This document shows positions 53,766-64,000 of a DNA stretch of 64,000 nt, piece by piece. A program made the translations under genes and the position numbers. Numbering within the stretch: the stretch's first letter is position 1; each line of letters starts with the position of its first letter. This stretch comes from Epinephelus fuscoguttatus (lineage: Eukaryota > Chordata > Actinopteri > Perciformes > Serranidae), in contig NC_064755.1 of the NCBI RefSeq assembly GCF_011397635.1, positions 37,120,059 to 37,184,058 on the forward strand, written 5' to 3'. The notes under the pieces were generated by a model. The model had not been told where the DNA came from. It worked only from the letters and a program-made list of their open reading frames with translations, and did no database searches.

Positions 53766-54759
53766 AGCAGCTGTGCGGAACTTTACATTTTCGTTGATTA
53801 TAGCGCCCCCTTTGGTCGAAGCGGTATGACACCCACAGCCTGGTGTTGTAAAATTCCAACTGCAGCCAGCATTCGACTTCATTCATAAAATCTCGACTGC
53901 AACCAGCAATTACAGCATGCATTTGTTTTGGAGAGCGAGAGGAAAATCATAAATGCTCTGGTGTAGCTCTGAATTCCTTATAAACTGAGGACAACTGCCT
54001 GCTGTATATTTGCGTTCATGGTCACAGTCACAGATAATTTTGTGGCATTTGTTGTAACGTTACTAGACAAAAGCGGTTCACATCAGCTAACGTTACATTT
54101 AGCTTGCTTATAACTTCCATGTCGTCATATATTGAAGTGAAACAACGTCTAACAAGTTGCGGTATATTCTCTAAATAAAAACAAACATTTCATACCTGTC
54201 GATTAGGAAAAGGGCCAACTCGGGATCAGTTTTAAAACCTTTCAAATCTCTCAGCTCTCTCCACTTGGTGAATGCCCGACCGAGGTTTACACGCGTTTGG
54301 GCTCGAGCCCTATCACTGTCCCGTTTAGCCTTCTTCTGTTCTTCTGTTCTTTTTCTTTTAGATGGTGCTCCTTCTTTATCCGCCATGACATCAAAAGTAC
54401 AACCAAGTCCTTACAGATACATCTAGTAAAACTGTTAAGTGTTCAGCAATGCCCGTTGCTTACCGTTTACTTGAAGAACACTCTCTGTAAACACGGCTTC
54501 TTCTTCTTCTTCTTCTTCTTCTTCTGTGGTTTAATGGCTGCGGGCTGCTGCGGGCGTGCAGACTTTCTTCCACCTCCGGGTGCCGTATTCTGGTTTGCTG
54601 ACTTCTGCTGTGTCTGACCCGACCAAGGCTACGCTAAATAGCCATACAGAGAAAGGCTTTTTGTCGCTGTTGGGTTCAAATAAATATGCGGATCTTCAAG
54701 GAGGGGTGATACGAACTAGAGACAGTTTTATTAATGGTAAAAAGTTCCGCACAGCTGCC
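53766..54759. mobile_element. TTAA-flanked DNA transposon (994 bp)
   Basis: Inverted ends agcagctgtgcggaacttt / aaagttccgcacagctgcc with TTAA on both sides (53762-53765, 54760-54763). Contains a minus-strand conserved reading frame and a (CTT)n run at about 54499-54525. Confidence 0.75.
54171..54386 (-). CDS. Transposon-borne conserved N-terminal exon of unknown function
   Basis: Starts MADKEGAPSKRKRTEEQKKA, then an Arg/Lys-rich stretch and VNLGRAFTKWRELRDLKGFK through PELALFLIDR, followed by a donor-like gtatga. The GRAF.KWRELR..KG....ELA.FL.DR pattern resembles the N-terminus of uncharacterised repeat-associated fish proteins. No second exon was found within the element, so it is probably a remnant or a transposon accessory exon. 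Confidence 0.45.
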   Translation of the reverse strand: MADKEGAPSKRKRTEEQKKAKRDSDRARAQTRVNLGRAFTKWRELRDLKGFKTDPELALFLIDRYEMFVFI

Positions 54760-55299
54760 TTAAATCACCACTAGATGGCACTAAATCCCCTTGAATGTTA
54801 CACACTGTTCCTTTAAGTGTCACACTGAAGCCAGGAAGCAGTTAGCTTAGCTTAGTATGAAGACTAGAAACAGGGGGAAACAGCTAGTCTGACAGACCCA
54901 TTGACTTTGAGACAAGGGAAGCGTGAGTGGTAAAACTAATTTCTGGCCTACTCTGTGGTGGTGGTCAACAGAAAAGGAGCTGCGGTGTGCAAAATATGTG
55001 GGTTACAAGAGATACAACAACTTCCAAAAACCTTCTTTTAAAAGATTTTATTCAAGAGATTTTGTTAATTTAAGAAAATATATATATATATATTATTATG
55101 TTGAGTAAATTGCTTAACATTTGGTGAAGAGTGCACAATGACTAGTTAAGGGCTCAAAACACAAAGTTGAGGACTTGGGACTTACAGTATAGAGCCAATC
55201 TGTAGGTCCCAAAAACCAGATCATTTTTTAAATTGCGACACAGGCTACTGTAAATGAGCTCACCCTTCATCTGAAGTTGGGAAAAAACCCATGTGATTA

Positions 55300-55560
55300 G
55301 CAATAAGTCTGAGTGTGCCTGTGGCCCAGCCCGCCCCTCGCAGTGTCATAATTGGACGCTCATTCCTGCAGTCACGCTGCAACTGCGACTCACTCAGCTC
55401 CATCACTTCCACTTCTGTCCCGCGGAGTCAGTCTTTCTGTTTTTACAGGAGCACTAAAACACTCGTTATTCACACATCCTGCACAAGAACCAGCATCGGG
55501 ACTCTCAAAGCTCTCGGACATCGTTTTCTCCCCTCCCAAAGTTGAATCTCTTTTCATTCA
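55300..55560 (+). promoter_or_regulatory. fbln1: fbln1 proximal promoter / 5' leader
   Basis: GC-box-like cccgcccctcgc at about 55328-55340 precedes a leader rich in pyrimidines and the start ATG at 55561. Transcription start not resolved. Confidence 0.35.
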
Positions 55561-55615
55561 ATGGGTCCGTGTGCAGTGCTGCTCTGCTCTCTGTTCGGAG
55601 TTCTGCTTGGACAAG
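55561..55615 (+). CDS. fbln1: fbln1 exon 1 (signal peptide)
   Basis: 18 codons plus one base; hydrophobic core AVLLCSLFGVLL; donor CAAG|gtaagt. Confidence 0.85.
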
Positions 55616-58600
55616 GTAAGTTACCTTCCTGGAAGAAACTCTATCACCACTACCAGATGACTTTTAATTGAGCTAATCCAAACAGAGACAAAGAATGATA
55701 TGCTGCACATGTGTGTTGATATATGATGTTGCAAGATAACTTTTTAACACGACTTTGTGAAGGTATGTACAGTAGGAATCAAAGTGATAAAGGCAAAGAG
55801 TGAGACACAAGGAGGTGACGAATTTATCACAGGACTAGTTGGGGCATGTGATGAAAGCTAAGCTCACAAAGCTGGGTGCTTCAAAGTGTTGCATGTTAGG
55901 ATTGAAATGAAGCTCAGATTTCCCATTATGTCATTACATAAATGCAACAAAACATCATGTAACCTCCCAACTTCCAATGTAGGGAGTGATATTAACTGTC
56001 ATATGAAGTAATTTCTAGCAGCTGTAAACTCTTCAGTCATGCATGACTGAGGACAACATCCAGATGCTCCATATAACTTGAAAATGTCATGTCAAAAAGT
56101 AGACTCCCTCTTTCATTCATTACACATTGTTTATGCTATAGCCAAGATTCAACTTGATTTATAAAGTGATAAAAGAAGATTTTATGTGAGTGTCAAAATG
56201 CAGTTTCACATAAGTTGGATAAGAGCTCTCCTTGCTCCGGTTTCTCCACTTTCTGCCCTCCAAGTCAAAGGCCAAGTGCCTTGGTATGCTGTGATGCTGT
56301 CAGAACGACCAGCGTCTCACCAGGACAGGGTGGTCCGGACAGAGGAATGTGATTTATACACACCCAAATGCTCCTGGTCCCCTGGTCACACATGGGGCAA
56401 CTTTCACAGTCAGCAGGGCCACTTTTCTCCAAGCTGTGGGGGGTTGTGTCAAGGGTCAGTCTGGGGTGAAATTCAGTCAGCTATCACCTCCCTTAGTTAA
56501 GTGAGTACCTGTGTGTATCATGTAAAGACTGAAGTTTTTATATAACTGTGACTGACCTAAAGCCTCGGGTGCAGCCCGTGAAGGAGATGCACACTGCTGT
56601 TGTGACGTCTGGCCCAGGCCAACTACTCTGTCTGGGCGGAGCTCCACCAGTGGGCTCATTAAGCCTTGTTTACATGAGGCGTCTAGACGCAGGCAAGCCA
56701 TGTGCTGCCCTGCCAAGACAGAATGGCCCTCACAACCAGCACTGCCATCCAAGATGGAAATCAGCCCTCTCTCTAGACAGACAGACAATGCATCACAGAG
56801 ACAGGGAACCGCGGCACGGCTGCGCCTGGTTTGCCTCTTTTGATAAAACAGCGCCACACGGCTTTTAAAGGCACTTCTGGTCTTTCAATTTGGGTTTGCT
56901 GGAGCAGCAGACAGTGGTGGCGTTGGAATGACTCTGTGATGCCATTTGTGGGTTTGAGTTAGTTATCAGCAGAGAGCTACTGTGGGCAGAGCAGTGTGAG
57001 CAATTACAGTAGGAGGCCAGCTGTCATTTCAAACACTGTGTTTGACTTTTGGCCATTAACACCTTTATATGAGGCATTAATGGTGCAAATTCATATCCAT
57101 ATTATCATATTTTTTGGAGGTAAATGTTATGTTGGAGTCCTAGTTTTACTTTGCAAACAGATAGAGGACAGAGAGAGACTTTGAGAGGGCCCACTTGGTA
57201 GGCCCATGTGAAAAGCTTTTAAAATACCATCTCATTTCATCCAGCTGCTACAAGGTTTATTGGCCAGAGAATTCTGGGATGTGCCAGACTTCCAGAAGTC
57301 AGTAGTGAGTCAGCTAATGTGGCTGCCTAGTAATAAATCCTCTGTCTATATTCACTCCTTTCTGCCAGCTTAATCATCCTTTGCGTAGTAGCATTGGATA
57401 CAGTGTTTTAATTCTGCGTTTCATTTTCCTGCAGCCTGCACTGGAGAAATGACTCGCTTTCTTCTGAGGAAAAACACATCGATTTGAATAAACTCTTGTG
57501 ATGTTTTGGCCCTGACGTAGTTCTGTGCTGCAACACTGGGTTTATAGAAGCCTGCAAACTGTTCTGGGAAATTAAGAGTTTTATTGCAATGCTTACATTG
57601 TGTTGTTACAAAGTTTATCAATGCAGAAAACTGTTTGTGGTGATGACTATTCCTGCTTGTGCTTCATCTCTGATTTACTGGTTATCATAAAATTCCTCCT
57701 GCCCCTCTGGGAGACGACAGCAAATCTATAAAACTGAGGACTGCTATTCCAGACACTTGTCCTCCCAGCGTAATCTAACTTATTATCTGAAGTTGCTGAC
57801 TTCTGCCAGACTGTTCACGGCAGACGCTGTGTCTCAAACAGATGGATTTGTTCAGCGAGTTTCACAATCACTATTCCCAATAATTCAGGGCATTCGGTCA
57901 CTAACCAGCAACAACTCGTATTCTGTTACAATGGGTCGACAGAATTTATTTCACGGTAAGTTTGTTTTATTTTTTCTGTGTTTTTTTTTTTTTTTTTAAT
58001 CCCGGGGGATTTACTGTTAATAACAATTTGACGCACTTATCCTGGTTTGAGCTGAAGGCAAAAAAAGTCCAAGAAGCCGATCTGCCAAAGCTATTTCACG
58101 TTTGGCAGATCACACAAACCACAGGCGAATGAATGTACTTGATGTGATTGGGACGGCTGATTGTTTACAGAGTCAAGGCATTCCACGCTCTCTAATCCAC
58201 ATGAATAAACAGCCAGATCACCACAGAGTTGGTTTTGCTCCAGTAAAAAAAAAAAAAAAATCTCTTGTGTCTGCAACAACATATCCATCATTCATTGTCT
58301 TTGGCAAAAAAATATTTTAAAAAAGGCCTACGGGCAATTTGAATTGACAGATTTTGATTTTGTTTTTCCATCTTGTAGAGAATGCCTTAGAGGACAACGG
58401 CAGTATCCTTTTTGTTTGGGTTAGATTTCCAAATGTGATTATCATAACTCGTCTCAATCAGCAGGATTTATCTTTGCCAAAAGAAAATGTGTTTATCAAA
58501 GAATGCTTAATGTTACAAAACAATACCATCTGATATGCTTCATCATGATCAGCTAAAAAGGCATGAGATTAGTCTCAAGGCGAGTGTGTTAACAGGGGCA

Positions 58601-61600
58601 GCCCAAAGGGAGGACGCTAGGGGGCCATTGCCCATCTGATACAATTGCTTGCCCTCCTGGCGAAAATAACTTGAGGTTGACATGACTGTTTCAACAGGCT
58701 GTGGCACGCTCATCTTTTAAGCTAGCACAAAGGTAGTGGTATCTTGTGAAACGACACAACCTAAGGCATCCATTGGAACCAATAATATTGGCATAGCTTG
58801 TTGGTAAGCAGTGTAGTAACTCTCCAAATTTAGGCTAAATTTTGGTGAGGTAACAACTGGCCATTTTCAAAAAGGGGTCCCTGAACTTTTAACTCAAGAA
58901 TGAAAACGGGTTCTAAGGGTACCCTAAACTTGAGTACGGCTTGTTCCCTGTAAATGTTTTGTTCCTTACTAGTATCCAACTGTGATGCTGTATATTTGTC
59001 TTGATGGGGAAAAGGACAACCAGTCTATCTGAAGAACAATGAATCGTCTAACACATACAGATCACAACAGCTCCCCAAAAGTGAAGCCAAATCTTGATTG
59101 GGGTGGTGGCTCAGACTTAAAAGTGTCCAGGTACTATAAGGTGAATAAGAAAAAAGATATGTATGAATAGGAGATGGCCTAACCTACTTTAACTGGATAA
59201 AATAATGGTCAAGTAACTGCTATGGACTGTATATAAAGATGGACGACATGACAGCTCCCAAAAGGTGAAGCCAAAACATCTCAGTCGCCTCCTGGTGGCT
59301 GGCTGCAGTATAGGTCGTAAACCCTGCCTCCTCCATGTTAGTGGATGGGACCTGGGCCAAACTAAAAACTCTAAATAAACGTCAAATAAAAGATGGTTTT
59401 CGTCATTTTAGGGAGTTCTTTAAATGTTGACGTTCATTCAAGTGCTTGTTTTTTTCAAGTTTGGTTAAAACTATTTATTTGATGCTATAAAACCAGGTTT
59501 CACGTCCTGATTAAAAGTTGTGTGTGCCAAACGGTGTGCTTGTGATCAATGGCGCTGCTCATGATTGGTTGGACGGGTGCATGGATGGGAACTCAAGACA
59601 ATGGAGATTGCTGCTGCAGCAACTCTGGTGCCAAATGACATCACCAGTGCAAGATGGCGGCAGCCGTATCCGGGATATTTTGGGTTCATTATTGTACAGT
59701 GGTAGTCTGTAGAGACGTGTCATCCATCTTTATATACAGTCTATGATGTGGATACATAACACATTGTTGTGGAACTCAAAAGGTAGCTGGATTGGTATTA
59801 GTCTGTGCACATTGAATAATTAGCAACATTAACTGTACAATAAGAAACCAGGATTTATCAGCGTGCAATCCATTGGTAAATCCATTGGTTTCTTCCTTTA
59901 CCTCTGGAGGCACAGCCCGGAGTTTTTTGACTAACAGAAGTGCAGGGGCCTTGGCGGTCGCTCACGTCCTTCACTTCCGGTGGTGCCCCCAGGGAATCGC
60001 TGTGTGTTTTACAAATACTCCGGGTAGAAAACCAGCAGAGTTTAGCTATATATCACATTTTTCACATCACTATATCACCGTGTAGACTAATATGATGTTT
60101 GTTAAGTCTGTAAACACAATGACTGAACAAACGTTACTATTTCTGTGTGCACGTTTTGTAATTAATAACATGGTTATCGTAGATTAGCTGGGCTAACCGT
60201 TAGCTGTTAACGTTAGCCGTTAGCGGTGTCTGTAATAACGATAGACTGTATAAAAATAAGGTAATAACTCAATAAACGGTCCGTGAATAAAATATTTTTC
60301 CAGCGGATATCTTAGTTACAACATGATTGAGCTAGCAAAGCAGTTTTGTGTTGTTATGTGTGGTATTTATTCATCCCCCCCAGTCGTCTTTCACACAGGG
60401 CTGCCGACAGATTCTACAATGTAAATTGCAGAATCTGTCTTGAAAGATTAATCAGTATGTGATTCCTTAACTTTTCATATTCTCAACTAGCCTACATACT
60501 ACAGCAGCATAATCCAATTCCTGAAATTCATCTATGGCTTTTGGTTTTGGTGTACCACCCCAGGATGTTCATTGGCCCCATCTGGCCATCACCATGAAAC
60601 ATTTCTGGGGCATCACCTTGTGTGTATGGAGGCAGGTGTGATACCTGCAGATGCAGCATTACTCCATCTGGGGTCCATCTCCTGCAGCGATCATGTCAGT
60701 AGGGGTCCACATACTGCGGCAAACCAGACAATGCCAGATATGAACATCTCCCTCTGACAGTGCTCAGTGAATGAGATGCTCACCATTTTTTTTTACCTGT
60801 TCATACAAACACACCTTGGGTTGTTTTTAATGTTTTGCAGGAGTGGAGCAGATCTCCATAGAGGACTGCTGTAAAGATGGCCAGAAGCGAGCCAGTGATA
60901 ACGAAGACTGCTCGTCCTTGCCTCTCATCTCTGCGTCAAACACATGCAGGTGAGCGGGCGCTATCTGCTACTCTGCTCTCACTGTCTGATTGCAAATCTA
61001 TACAGAATAAGAGTGCTGGGTAGGAGACTTGCCCGGGGCTTATTTAGACTTACAAGTCATTAACTGCTGCACCCTTTGTCACAATCTTACATTTGCTATC
61101 TGCACAACAGAAGCTCCTGCAGTATTGGCCCCATGGGATTTGGCCTGTACCATGTATGAGGGGAAATGTGTGTAGACCCTTAATATGAGATTGCTTTACC
61201 TTGCTCCACTAAATCTCCAGGCACATTATTCACTTCACGTGAGAGCAGGAAACACTAATAGTGATGGGATAATAACAGGTCTGCTGGTAACCCTAGAGGG
61301 TGTGCTGCCACAGGTTCAGGGCCCATAAGCCGGGGAGATCTGCCGCCGTGAACACTGATGGCAAACACATTTACCGTAGCCACCCTAAGTGATCCCAAAT
61401 TTGTCTAAATTATAGTGTGTGGGTAAAAGAGGAAAAGGGCAGAGGTTTGTGGGGGAGCAGGGTGGAAAAGGGGGTGAGGGGGGGGTCAAAAAGAGGGGCT
61501 GTTTCAAAACCCAGGAAATACCTCAGAGGTGAAACGCGACATAGAGGGAGGATGGAGAGAGGCAATAACAGGAAATCTGAACGATTACTTCAGACACCAA

Positions 61601-62848
61601 AGGGGGAAAAGAAGTATGAAAGAAAAAAAAAGCAGAGAGAGGAGAAGAGAAAAGAAAAACAGGAGCGCGACTGTGCCCTTAAAAGGTTCTGCAGAGGAGG
61701 TGCGCGCCTTGACGTGAATTCGAGATCTACGGTAGTTTATTTGGAAAGAGATTTCTGGTAAGGGTTGATAAAGAGGGCTGGTTGGAAATGAGAGAGGAGA
61801 GGTGAGGGGGTGGTGTTTTATGCTCTCTGTCTTGTAAAGTTGCAGCAAGACAGATATTCAGACCAAACAGAAACAGTCATCCGCTCTTAACTGATTGGAC
61901 TTTGCTAAACAATACAATGAAATCTGATCAGATACTTTCATAATAAGAGTCTCACGAGGGGCTACTCCAGTTATTGCTTTTGACATCTGAGCAGCCATTA
62001 TAGTAATGTAAAGTATTTTATTGATCCCAGTAGAGATATACATTTTACTATCCTCATTGCACAGAGCTAAGAGGTTAAGGTCAGCTGGAGTGCCTCCAGT
62101 AACAACGTGTTTCTCACTTTATTCTTTAAATCACATCAGCAACATGTCATCACTGATTTCTAAGGAGAGTGACTGCCCTGCTGATGTCATTTACCTCAAA
62201 CAAACTGTATATACTTGCAACTGTTAGTCACCCAATTAATGGGCAACTCTTCCCCACTCTCACAGGTCACAGCATGCTTATCTAAAGGGAGTGGTTTGTT
62301 TTAGTGATATTATTATAATAAGATTAATTTCTTAAAAATATACACACACTATCCCACTCTGATTAAGGACATGCGGAGGTGGACAAATGTTCATCTTGGG
62401 ACTGAAATGTTGCTCCAACTCTAAAACAACAGAACAAAGGCCTCAGGGAGCGCTGCTCAACCCAGTTTAAATCCAGTGATGTCAGCGTAGCAAAACAAAA
62501 ATAAACGACCGATGCCCTCCTCTGAATCCACACAGGACTCGCTCAACCCACTCATCCACGCATTTTTAGTGTGACAACTCCGAGATCCCCATCAGGCTCG
62601 CCTCGGGCTGATTTTAATGGGCTACACTTTCAGGCAGAGTTGTACTGCGGCACGGAGATTATTGATAGAGCTGAGAATAAATGCACCACCTGTGTTTTGT
62701 GGTTTCTCTCGCTGACAGGATAGTGCAGGAGCAGTGCTGTGTAACAGTGCTCGAGGATAACATGTGCACCACTGGTATCAACGTGGCCAAAGACCAAGGA
62801 GCCTGCGATTCGTTATTCACCAACACCTGCGAGACCAAGACCACGAAG
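55561..62848 (+). CDS. fbln1: fbln1 (fibulin-1), 5' part; gene continues beyond right edge
   Basis: Secreted extracellular-matrix and basement-membrane glycoprotein. Three coding exons: 55561-55615, 60841-60949, 62719-62848, phases 1, 0, 0, giving 98 codons. Exon 1 is a signal peptide (MGPCAVLLCSLFGVLLGQ) likely cleaved near its end. Exons 2-3 carry anaphylatoxin-like cysteine spacing: CC-x12-C-x11-C-x6-CC (EDCCKDGQKRASDNEDC...SNTCRIVQEQCC), matching the fibulin-1 VQEQCC...ATGI block (here CTTGINVAKDQGAC). The module follows the signal peptide directly, whereas fibulin-2 has a long N-terminal segment first, so fbln1 is preferred. EGF modules and the C-terminus are outside the window. Confidence 0.85.
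55616..59099. other. fbln1 intron 1, first part; no gene seen
   Basis: No coding signal or clear repeat recognised beyond T/A runs at 57980-57998 and 58244-58260. Confidence 0.5.
59100..59750. repeat. Dispersed repeat with embedded inverted-repeat MITE, copy 1
   Basis: ggtggtggctcagacttaaa onward is shared with 63392 to the window end. From 59219 to about 59746 it is bounded by inverted ends catrgactgtatataaagat / atctttatatacagtctatg. Confidence 0.7.
59751..60840. other. fbln1 intron 1, last part
   Basis: No exon seen before the acceptor at 60840. Contains a gttagct-rich patch near 60185-60230. Confidence 0.45.
60841..60949 (+). CDS. fbln1: fbln1 exon 2 (first anaphylatoxin-like module)
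   Basis: Completes Gly, then VEQISIEDCCKDGQKRASDN through SLPLISASNTC; acceptor ttttgcag, donor gtgagc, leaving AG of an Arg codon. Confidence 0.9.
61420..61680. repeat. Polypurine tract
   Basis: About 260 bases strongly purine-biased on the plus strand (gaggaaaaggg, aagaaaaggaggagaag types) in fbln1 intron 2; yields a spurious Lys/Arg-rich frame. Confidence 0.6.
62000..62085. repeat. LINE-like 3' end fragment
   Basis: aagtattttattgatcccag followed by tagagatata is a motif I recognise from dispersed fish non-LTR element tails. Low certainty. Confidence 0.4.
62719..62848 (+). CDS. fbln1: fbln1 exon 3 (anaphylatoxin-like module continues)
   Basis: Completes Arg, then IVQEQCCVTVLEDNMCTTGI through CETKTTK; acceptor gctgacag, donor gtgtgt, phase 0. 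Eight cysteines over exons 2-3 pair as in fibulin AT repeats. Confidence 0.9.
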
Positions 62849-63029
62849 GTGTGTTTGTACTTGAATGTGCACATATATTTGTGCGTATGTGTGCTTTACT
62901 AACTGAAAATATAGACAAAAAAAGGGAGTATAATCACAGTGTGCACCAAAAAATCTCCCTCCACTCAATCAATGTACAGTACATCACTCTGCTGGACAGC
63001 CAGTTTGAAGGCAAATGATTGATGAGAGC

Positions 63030-63078
63030 GATGGTGTGTGTTTGTGTGTGTTTTTGTCTGTGTGTGTGTGCGCTGTGA
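63030..63078. repeat. (TG)n microsatellite
   Basis: Imperfect tgtgtgtt/tgtgtgtgtg run in fbln1 intron 3. Confidence 0.75.
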
Positions 63079-63389
63079 GCAGGATGAGGCATGTCACTCC
63101 AGGGAGGAATGGAGCTTGTTGCTGTCAGATGGATTATAAATTCAGCTCCGACTCTAGAATCCTTCGCAGGCTCACGTCCAAGCACTTTGCAGCCTTTCTA
63201 TGTTTTTATTCCCTCAACCCAACCCTCACTGTGCCCCCATATTTTCACAACACACACCACATCAACACATTAGGAAGATAAATGCTTGGCAAAATGTACC
63301 AAGGAGAGGATGCAAGTTGGTGCATTGTCTGGAAAGGATGAGATAATTAGGAGTGAGACAGCTTGTCTTTACATGATCGACTGAAGTGC

Positions 63390-64000
63390 AGGTGGTGGCT
63401 CAGACTTAAAAGTGCCCAGATACTGTAAGGTGAATAAGACAGAAGATATGTATGAGTAGGAGATGGCTTCACCCACTGTAACTGGATAAAATAATGGTCA
63501 AGTCACTACCATAGACTGTATTAAGATGGACGACATGATGGCTCCCTAAAAGTCCTAAACAATCTCTATTGCCCCTGGTGGCTGGCTGCAGTATGGGTCG
63601 TAAAGCCCACCCTCAAAGTAAACGTCAAATAAAAGATGGTTTCTGTCATTTTTTATAGTTCTTAAAATGTTGATGTTTAATGGGTCACAAGTTTGGTTAT
63701 AAAGTAGTTATTTAATGCTTTAAAAAGGGGGTTGACGTCATAATTGACAGTTATGTGTGCCAGTTGGTGTGCTTGCTATCAGTGGTGCTGCTCATGATTT
63801 GTTTAACAGGTGCATGTATATAATGGAGATTGCTACTGTGCTGACTCTGGCGCTGAAATGCTGTTTATTAGTGCAAGATAAGATATCCAGGACGACGGCT
63901 TTTCCCAAAAGTGAAGTCGAAACATCTGAATCACCCCCTGGTGGCTGGCTGCAGTATAGGTCATAAACCCCGCCCTCCACATGTTAATGGATGGGACATG
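63390..64000. repeat. Dispersed repeat, copy 2 (cut by window end)
   Basis: Aligns in the same orientation with 59100-59750, sharing gtgaataag...agatatgtatga, tggctggctgcagtat and the catagactgta end near 63508; some internal deletions. Confidence 0.7.

Noticed and set aside
61417-61761. Lys/Arg-rich 114-codon frame
   Set aside because: Product of a polypurine tract in an fbln1 intron; no conserved pattern.
55561-62848. fbln2 as identity of the right-edge gene
   Set aside because: Fibulin-2 has a long N-terminal region before the anaphylatoxin modules; here the cysteine module directly follows the signal peptide.

Overview
This is a gene-sparse, intron-rich, AT-leaning vertebrate window packed with small inverted-repeat DNA transposons, tRNA-derived SINEs and minisatellites. 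The protein similarities and the repeat types (Tc1 with the usual fish ends, TTAA-flanked elements, hAT-like MITEs) point to a ray-finned, probably percomorph, teleost. The species cannot be told from the sequence. All gene models were built by reading splice sites and codon phase by hand.

Four protein genes are present. (1) 1-6777, minus strand: the first five coding exons of a GABA-type sodium/chloride-coupled transporter (slc6a13/GAT2-like). The 3' part lies beyond the left edge; a likely TATA promoter and non-coding first exon sit near 11.9 kb. (2) 18332-26279, minus strand: a complete nine-exon akr1d1 (steroid 5-beta-reductase), 326 codons, with the full Asp53/Tyr58/Lys87/Glu120 tetrad. 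(3) 30012-48252, plus strand: a complete, roughly 18-coding-exon trim24 (TIF1-alpha type: RING, two B-boxes, coiled coil, PHD, bromodomain-like C-terminus). Its PHD finger is intact but its bromodomain has lost the acetyl-lysine-binding asparagine, and one intron uses a GC donor. (4) 55561 to the right edge, plus strand: the first three coding exons of fbln1 (signal peptide and the start of the anaphylatoxin-like cysteine modules).

akr1d1 and trim24 are divergently arranged, about 3.7 kb between start codons, and are also neighbours in mammals. The four products do not form one pathway: a transporter, a bile-acid/steroid enzyme, a chromatin reader and an extracellular-matrix protein.

Non-coding space is dominated by mobile DNA. 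Highlights are a 2.1-kb foldback element whose terminal motif is reiterated inside it about every 145 bp, with a small relative at 14 kb (both with perfect 8-bp target duplications); hAT-like elements with 8-bp duplications at 19.2, 24.5, 28.2 and 30.8 kb; a doubly deleted Tc1 transposase copy inside one of these; four TTAA-flanked elements, one with a THAP remnant and sitting in a three-level nest; and two SINEs. No tRNA, rRNA, CRISPR or operon structure was seen.
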